The notes under the pieces are model-generated. The model was given only the letters and a program-made list of their open reading frames with translations. It searched no databases and was not told the origin of the DNA. From Candidatus Hydrogenedentota bacterium (GTDB taxonomy: Bacteria > Hydrogenedentota > Hydrogenedentia > Hydrogenedentales > CAITNO01): a DNA stretch of 18,386 nucleotides. The stretch lies in assembly GCA_903822375.1 (NCBI GenBank), contig CAIJOU010000020.1, positions 1 to 18,386 of the forward strand. The letters are read 5' to 3'. Position 1 is the first letter of the stretch. Each line of letters begins with the position of its first letter. Of this stretch, positions 14,476 to 18,386 are shown in pieces. The translations under genes were made by a program, and so were the position numbers.

Positions 14476-14499
14476 CACCAAATTTCCAAGCCTTCCCTT

Positions 14500-14529
14500 T
14501 TGCGACGAATACATACACAAGAATATAAA
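14500..14529 (+). promoter_or_regulatory. Candidate plus-strand promoter in an AT-rich patch
   Basis: TTGCGA (14500-14505) and TATAAA (14524-14529) are 18 nt apart, in the most AT-rich stretch of the window. No convincing gene follows, only the structured region ending in the terminator at 14833. Confidence 0.4.
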
Positions 14530-14596
14530 TACAAATACTAACATACGTAAACGTGTAGTTTTTGCCGTTTAGGGAATGGGCTTGTGGACGTCTTCG

Positions 14597-14618
14597 TTTC
14601 CCGGTAATTACCTGGAAA
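14597..14618. promoter_or_regulatory. 22-bp near-perfect palindrome
   Basis: TTTCC-C-GGTAATTACC-T-GGAAA has one mismatched pair and a perfect 10-bp centre. Two TGGCCA palindromes follow at once (14619-14632). It is operator-like, but no adjacent regulator or gene start explains it. Confidence 0.45.
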
Positions 14619-14797
14619 TGGCCATTTGGCCAACGTGCACTTCCCATCACTCATCCCCCGGAGAGGGGCCGGTTTCCACTGGGTCGAACCGGAGCGCAAC
14701 ACAGGCTTCCGTTGGCCCGGCGCGTTGCGCCTGGGTCAGGGAAACGTTGAACCGCACGCCGCAGTCAGTGCCTTGCGTCTTTACCCACCGACATTAT

Positions 14798-14833
14798 TCG
14801 GCCGGGCATCCTGTCGGGTACCCGGCCGATTTT
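14798..14833 (+). terminator. Rho-independent terminator, plus strand
   Basis: TCGGCCGGG (14798-14806) pairs with CCCGGCCGA (14821-14829). An inner ATCC/GGGT stem closes a TGTC loop, and TTTT follows. It ends either the possible noncoding transcript or read-through from the purine operon, and faces the convergent small gene at 14872. Confidence 0.75.
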
Positions 14834-14871
14834 CTGCTGACTAAAGTATTCGGCCCGAGGGCCTGCGGGCG

Positions 14872-14982
14872 CTATTTCTTCTTGGCCCCCGCATCGGTGG
14901 CGGGCTTGCCCTTGGCCGGCACCTGCTTGGCCTGCTTCTGCTTTGCTCCCTTGTCCTTGTCCTTCTTGCCTTTGTCGCCCAT
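14872..14982 (-). CDS. Small Lys-rich protein (MGDKGKKDKDKG type)
   Basis: This 36-residue, highly basic protein begins MGDKGKKDKDKGAKQKQ and ends in GAKKK. From memory, short proteins with this start occur in many unrelated bacterial genomes as hypothetical proteins; no function is known and nucleic-acid or ribosome contact is only a guess from charge. GGGAG lies 9 nt before the ATG at 14982. The frame extends upstream, and an ATG at 15060 has an even better ribosome binding site (GGAGGA, 7 nt away), which would give 62 residues. I prefer the shorter form because the extra residues (rich in Cys, Trp and Pro) look unlike the family. On its 3' side a short GCCCG/CGGGC hairpin (14853-14870) may serve as a weak terminator. 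Confidence 0.6.
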   Translation of the reverse strand: MGDKGKKDKDKGAKQKQAKQVPAKGKPATDAGAKKK

Positions 14983-15109
14983 GGACAGTTTCTCCCGTTT
15001 CTGATGGCCGTCGTCATTGGGCCACGGGGAACACCCCCGTGCTCCATAGCGCAACATCATAATCACTTCCTCCGTCCACGGCAAGTCCCGGGCCACCCTA
15101 TTTTTTGCA

Positions 15110-15139
15110 GTGGGAATGGAGCACGCATCCCACTATAAT
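15110..15139 (+). promoter_or_regulatory. Promoter and operator-like dyad before the alpha-galactosidase
   Basis: A perfect TATAAT lies at 15134-15139 without a good -35. Directly upstream, an inverted repeat GTGGGA (15110-15115) and TCCCAC (15128-15133) covers the place where the -35 should be, as expected for a regulated promoter. ATGGAGCACG (15116-15125), inside the dyad, has a perfect inverted copy at 15038-15047. Confidence 0.5.
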
Positions 15140-15223
15140 GCGAATCAGATTCCCGGGAGGCCGCGGACCGCCGAACGGGGCTATCGGAAACGCTTTTCCA
15201 AGACTGGAACGGGAGACAGGCTT

Positions 15224-17746
15224 ATGAACGGTCACACACTCTCTTCGCTCGCGCTCGCCGTACTGTGCACGGCGGCCTGCGCCGCCTGGGGCGTTGCCCC
15301 GAACATCGATGAATTGGCCACGGCCCACCAGTGGGCGCAGGTGAAGTTTGCGGGGGCAGTCCAGGCCCCCGCCGCGCCGTCGCTGGAAGTGCTGGCCAAC
15401 CATGACCCGGTGCAGAAGTACGGCCGTTTCGGCAAGTCCATGCATCTGGGCAACACTGAATTTGGCCGGGGACTGTTCTGTCACGCGGTGAGCAAGATCC
15501 TGGTGCGCCTGCCCGGTCCGGGCAAGAGCTTCACGGCCGTGGTGGGCGTGGACGTGAACGACAACACGGCGGGCGGCGGCGGCTCCATCGTCTTCTCGGT
15601 GGGGGCGAACGGAAAAACGCTGTATCAGTCCGGTGTGATGAAGGGCGGCGGCCAGCCGGGTGTGCCCGTGGCGGTGGACTTGGCGGGCACCACCGAGTTC
15701 ACACTGGAAATCGGCGACGGCGGCGACGGCATCGCCTGCGACCAGGGGGACTGGGCGGACGCCAAGGTGACGCTCGCGGACGGCGGAACACTCTGGCTGG
15801 ACGAACTGCCCATGGCGGGCAGTCCAGTTGTCCTGGACGGTGCCACACCGCCATTCTCGTTCGTGTACGACGGCAAGCCGTCCAGCGAACAGCTGCCGAC
15901 ATGGAAGCTTCGGCGCGCGTCGACAAAGATCGATGATGCACGCACCCGGCACAAGGTGACCTACACCGACCCGCAGACCGGACTGGAACTGCGCTGCGAG
16001 GCGATTGAATACCTGGATTTCCCGACCGTGGAGTGGACGCTGTATTTCGAGAACACGGGCACGGTCGACACACCCGTCCTGGAGAAGATCCAGGCGCTGG
16101 AACTGGGCATGGAACGGGGGGATTCGGGCGAGTTCACGCTGCACCACAACGTCGGCTCCCCGGCAAACGGCAACGACTACGGCCCGCTTGAAACGAAGCT
16201 GGAGGCAAACAGCACCAAACGCATCGGCGCGGCCGGCGGGCGGCCCACCAACACGGACATGTCCTACTTCAACATTGAGTCCACGGTGCACGACGGGCTG
16301 ATTGCCGTGGTGGGCTGGCCGGGCCAGTGGGCGGCCGACTTCACGCGCGATGCGGGGAAAGGGTTGCACATCACGGCGGGGCAGGAGTTGACGCACTTCA
16401 AACTGCTGCCCGGCGAGGAAGTGCGCTCGCCGCTGATCGTGTTCCAGTTCTGGAAAGGCGACTGGAACCGCGCGCAGAACATCTGGCGTCGCTGGATGAT
16501 GGCGCACAGCATGCCCCGGCCCGGCGGCCGGCTGCCCCAGCCCATCGTGGAGGCGTCCAGTTCGCGCGCCTACGAGGAAATGATCAAAGCCGATGCGGAC
16601 AAGCAGATCATGTTCATCGACCGTTACGCCGAGGAGGGCATCAAACTCGACTATTGGTGGATGGATGCGGGCTGGTACATCCAGGAGAAGGGCTGGCCGC
16701 AGGTGGGCACCTGGGAGGTGGACCCGAAACGTTTTCCCGACGGATTCAAGCCGATCAGCGCGCATGCCCACGAAAAGGGCATCAAGATCCTGGTGTGGTT
16801 CGAGCCGGAACGCGTGGCCGGGGGCACCTGGCTGACGCAGAACCATCCTGAATGGATCCTGGGCGGAGAAAAGGGCGGGCTGCTCAACCTGGGCGACGAC
16901 ACGGCACGCGCATGGCTCACCGAACATGTGGACAAGCTGATCACAGAACAGGGCATTGACCTGTACCGGCAGGACTTCAACATGGACCCGCTCAAGTTCT
17001 GGCGGGACAATGACACCGAGGACCGGCAGGGCATCACGGAGATTAAGCATGTCACCGGCTATCTGGCCTACTGGGACGAGCTGCGCCGGCGTCATCCGGA
17101 CATGCTGATCGACTCGTGCGCCTCCGGCGGACGGCGCAATGACCTGGAAACGATGCGGCGCGCCGTGCCGCTGTGGCGCAGCGATTACGCCTATGAGCCC
17201 GTCGGCCACCAGTGCATGACCTACGGCATCTCGCAGTGGCTGCCCTTCCACGGCACGGGCACGGTGGCCTGCGTCAACGCCGGTTACTACGGCGGTGGCT
17301 GGACCCCGGTTGAGCCCTACGCGTTCTGGAGCAACGCCGCGCCCAGCACCGGCTGCGGGTTCGACATGCGCGTCAAGAACATCGACTACGCGGCGTTGCG
17401 CAAACTTTTCGACGCATGGCGCAGCATCAGCGGCAACTACTACGGCGATTTCTATCCGTTAACCAAATACTCCATGGACAAGAGTGCCTGGATGGCTTGG
17501 CAGTTCGACCGGCCCGAGGCCGGCGAGGGCATGGTCCAGGTGTTCCGCCGCGCCGAAAGCATCTTCACCGGCGCCGCGCTCCCGCTCGGCGGCCTTGACG
17601 CCGCGGCACAATACAGCTTCACCGACATGGCCACCGGTGAAACGTCCGCCTTCACCGGTGCGGAGCTGACCACAAAAGGCCTGCCGGTGCACCTGGAGGA
17701 ACGGCCGGAGGCACTGGTGTATTCCTACAAGAAGACGGACAAATAG
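15224..17746 (+). CDS. Exported alpha-galactosidase (GH36 type) with N-terminal NPCBM domain
   Basis: This 840-residue protein hydrolyses terminal alpha-galactosides. A signal peptide covers about residues 1-22. An NPCBM carbohydrate-binding domain follows at roughly 50-190 (FTAVVGVDVNDN ... GSIVFSVGANGKTLYQSG ... GDGGDGIACDQGDWADAKVTL). A beta-sandwich leads into the GH36/melibiase barrel, with DYWWMDAGWY (from D476), GTWEVDPKRFPDG and ILVWFEPERV. The probable nucleophile Asp584 is in YRQDFNM and the acid/base Asp640 in DSCASGGRRND. Their 56-residue spacing agrees with known GH36 pairs. I chose ATG 15224, with GGGAG 8 nt upstream and a signal peptide directly after; the frame reaches back to 15110, but that would include the promoter. 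A CTAAC-like segment in the signal (Cys19) leaves a lipoprotein just possible. It stands alone, with a dyad-bearing promoter. Confidence 0.93.
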   Translation: MNGHTLSSLALAVLCTAACAAWGVAPNIDELATAHQWAQVKFAGAVQAPAAPSLEVLANHDPVQKYGRFGKSMHLGNTEFGRGLFCHAVSKILVRLPGPGKSFTAVVGVDVNDNTAGGGGSIVFSVGANGKTLYQSGVMKGGGQPGVPVAVDLAGTTEFTLEIGDGGDGIACDQGDWADAKVTLADGGTLWLDELPMAGSPVVLDGATPPFSFVYDGKPSSEQLPTWKLRRASTKIDDARTRHKVTYTDPQTGLELRCEAIEYLDFPTVEWTLYFENTGTVDTPVLEKIQALELGMERGDSGEFTLHHNVGSPANGNDYGPLETKLEANSTKRIGAAGGRPTNTDMSYFNIESTVHDGLIAVVGWPGQWAADFTRDAGKGLHITAGQELTHFKLLPGEEVRSPLIVFQFWKGDWNRAQNIWRRWMMAHSMPRPGGRLPQPIVEASSSRAYEEMIKADADKQIMFIDRYAEEGIKLDYWWMDAGWYIQEKGWPQVGTWEVDPKRFPDGFKPISAHAHEKGIKILVWFEPERVAGGTWLTQNHPEWILGGEKGGLLNLGDDTARAWLTEHVDKLITEQGIDLYRQDFNMDPLKFWRDNDTEDRQGITEIKHVTGYLAYWDELRRRHPDMLIDSCASGGRRNDLETMRRAVPLWRSDYAYEPVGHQCMTYGISQWLPFHGTGTVACVNAGYYGGGWTPVEPYAFWSNAAPSTGCGFDMRVKNIDYAALRKLFDAWRSISGNYYGDFYPLTKYSMDKSAWMAWQFDRPEAGEGMVQVFRRAESIFTGAALPLGGLDAAAQYSFTDMATGETSAFTGAELTTKGLPVHLEERPEALVYSYKKTDK

Positions 17747-17755
17747 GAGCAAGAA

Positions 17756-17856
17756 TTAACCGCAAAGATCACAAAGAACGCAAAGAAAGGACAGGCACTG
17801 AAATGCATCAACATCCCTGCTTTCTTCTTTGTGCTCTTTGCGTTCTTTGCGTTTAA
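17756..17856. repeat. Hairpin repeat unit A, before GxxExxY copy 2
   Basis: This 101-bp unit has a left arm (TTAACCGCAAAGATCACAAA..., 17756-17787) and a right arm ending in TTCTTTGCGTTTAA (17825-17856) that are inverted repeats at about 27 of 32 positions. Each arm is three CAAAG cores at 9-nt spacing. The loop differs from that of unit B. It begins 9 nt after the alpha-galactosidase stop. Confidence 0.8.
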
Positions 17857-17885
17857 GCAAAACACAACAGAAAGGGAGGAAGGCA

Positions 17886-18281
17886 ATGGAGATTAAGGCG
17901 TTGTGTGACCTGGTGAGGCAGATTTCGTATGGCCTCCATGAGTATCATGGGCACGGGCACATGGAAAAGGTTTATGAAAACGGATTGGCGCACCGGGCGC
18001 GGAAGGCGGGGCTTCGTGTGGAGCAGCAGTGTCCGATTAGGGTCTATGATGAGGACGGAACGCTTCTCGGTGACTACCTCGCGGACCTGCTCATTGAGGA
18101 TGCGCTAATCATCGAACTTAAGGCAGTGAAGGCGCTGCTGCCGGAACACGAGGCGCAGATTCTTGGCTATTTGAAATCGGCCCGAATGGAACATGGGCTA
18201 CTGATTAATTTCGGTTCCTACAAGTTTCAAATCCGAAAGTTTGCCTGGACTGAAACCAGAAATATCGGACGAAATACATGA
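17886..18281 (+). CDS. GxxExxY protein (PD-(D/E)XK nuclease-like), copy 2
   Basis: This 131-residue protein, the same length as copy 1, has the signature GHMEKVY (G-x-x-E-x-x-Y) in EYHGHGHMEKVYENGLAHRA. The PD-(D/E)XK-like core follows: LGDYLADLLIEDALIIELKAVK, with Asp in YLADL and E-L-K as the likely metal site. EAQILGYLKSARMEHGLLINFG completes the fold. The family (PF13366) is of unknown function. ATG 17886 follows a very strong GGGAGG (17874-17879), unlike copy 1, so expression is probably independent and efficient. An in-frame ATG at 17829 lies inside hairpin unit A and is unlikely. The two copies share the motif, core and GLLINFG but differ elsewhere, so they are old relatives and not a recent duplication. 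Hairpin repeats lie directly on both sides. Confidence 0.9.
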   Translation: MEIKALCDLVRQISYGLHEYHGHGHMEKVYENGLAHRARKAGLRVEQQCPIRVYDEDGTLLGDYLADLLIEDALIIELKAVKALLPEHEAQILGYLKSARMEHGLLINFGSYKFQIRKFAWTETRNIGRNT

Positions 18282-18285
18282 TTCA

Positions 18286-18386
18286 TTAACCGCAAAGATC
18301 ACAAAGAACGCAGAGAGGAAAACTGTAACAGACATTCTGCCGTACCCTCTTAATCTTTCTTTGTGCTCTTTGCGTTCTTTGCGGTT
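18286..18386. repeat. Hairpin repeat unit B, after GxxExxY copy 2 (reaches the window end)
   Basis: The left arm (TTAACCGCAAAGATCACAAA..., from 18286) is almost identical to that of unit A. The right arm (18355-18386) ends in TTCTTTGCGGTT at the window edge. The arms pair with each other in three CAAAG cores at 9-nt spacing. The loop (about 18318-18354) is unrelated to that of unit A. The unit starts 4 nt after the GxxExxY stop. Confidence 0.78.

Larger units (their letters stand above)
14537..14833 (+). ncRNA. Possible structured noncoding transcript of about 300 nt
   Basis: Between the candidate promoter at 14500-14529 and the terminator at 14798-14833 there is no supported gene, but there is a row of hairpins. 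These are a near-palindrome at 14597-14618, CCCC/GGGG (14655-14668), CCGGTT/AACCGG (14669-14692) and a long stem TGGCCC-GGCGC-GTT-GCGCC-T-GGGTCA (about 14714-14738) that uses a G-U pair on the plus strand only. I tested the known landmarks of tmRNA, RNase P, SRP and cobalamin riboswitches by eye and found none. It could also be an untranslated tail of the pur operon. Confidence 0.35.
17756..18386. mobile_element. GxxExxY element, copy 2, between two hairpin repeats (right end cut by the window)
   Basis: Hairpin unit A, the gene at 17886-18281, and hairpin unit B lie in tandem. The two units are direct repeats of each other in their arms. The outer ends (TTAACCGCAAAG on the left; its inverse, seen to the last base of the window, on the right) form terminal inverted repeats. 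The organisation differs from the purL-purQ copy, where single arms flank the gene. Mobility is inferred; no transposase is present. Confidence 0.55.

Noticed and set aside
14429..14572. A 47-codon plus-strand frame (MALTPLIISRG...) preceded by AAGGAG
   Set aside because: Its apparent ribosome binding site is the complement of the anti-Shine-Dalgarno stretch of the predicted minus-strand RNA, it overlaps that RNA's promoter, and the peptide is of low complexity. It remains the main rival to the small RNA reading.
14669..14700. A tRNA or tmRNA, suggested by GGTTCGACC on the minus strand
   Set aside because: The bases around the TTCGA do not form a T-arm, and no acceptor stem, anticodon arm or tag frame can be drawn.
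14576..15004. A 142-codon plus-strand frame through the structured gap
   Set aside because: It runs through a strong terminator and over the small Lys-rich gene, with no motif and no ribosome binding site.
15098..17251. A 717-codon open frame on the minus strand opposite the alpha-galactosidase
   Set aside because: Same kind of shadow: no recognisable motif, while the plus frame has signal peptide, NPCBM and GH36 catalytic motifs.
17756..18386. A CRISPR array, because of the many CAAAG repeats
   Set aside because: The units are 8-9 nt with no spacers, arranged as inverted arms around hairpin loops, and no cas gene is present.

Overview
This is a GC-rich stretch of a Gram-negative (diderm) bacterium. 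LptE- and BamD-like envelope genes, several exported proteins, a C-terminal 'SELLRVVQLFN' EF-hand-like tail and two GxxExxY genes with CAAAG-type flanking repeats suggest Candidatus Hydrogenedentota or a related PVC-like or planctomycete-like lineage. This placement rests on remembered family features and not on a search.

Layout. 1-156: the 3' end of a secreted protein, then a strong terminator. 329-877: a PhaF/histone H1-like Lys/Ala-rich protein. 1091-3729: a tight operon of a BamD-like TPR protein, LptE lipoprotein and HolA (DNA polymerase III delta); the lptE-holA adjacency matches that known from proteobacteria. 3832-5172: an exported protein with an apparent alpha/alpha-toroid fold. 5248-6677: a nucleoside phosphorylase and a GNAT acetyltransferase joined by an ATGA overlap. 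6774-8359: two minus-strand genes (an NTF2-like lipoprotein and a LysR regulator). 8637-14347: a purine operon, purM - purL (with a tandem PurS-like N-terminus) - GxxExxY element - purQ - VOC protein. 14348-14871: a gene-poor stretch rich in structure. 14872-14982: a small Lys-rich protein on the minus strand. 15224-17746: an exported NPCBM plus GH36 alpha-galactosidase. 17756-18386: a second GxxExxY gene between two hairpin repeat units, the last cut by the window edge.

The genes are mostly housekeeping: outer-membrane biogenesis, replication, purine synthesis at the FGAM and AIR steps, and polysaccharide use. Two features stand out. First, there are two repeat-bracketed PD-(D/E)XK (GxxExxY) units. 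One sits between the purL stop and the purQ ribosome binding site. The other lies just after the alpha-galactosidase stop. Both left ends begin about 9 nt downstream of a same-strand stop codon. Second, a short minus-strand RNA is predicted at about 14367-14440. It has an extended -10 promoter, a C/U-rich anti-Shine-Dalgarno stretch and a terminator whose base pairing only works fully on the minus strand.
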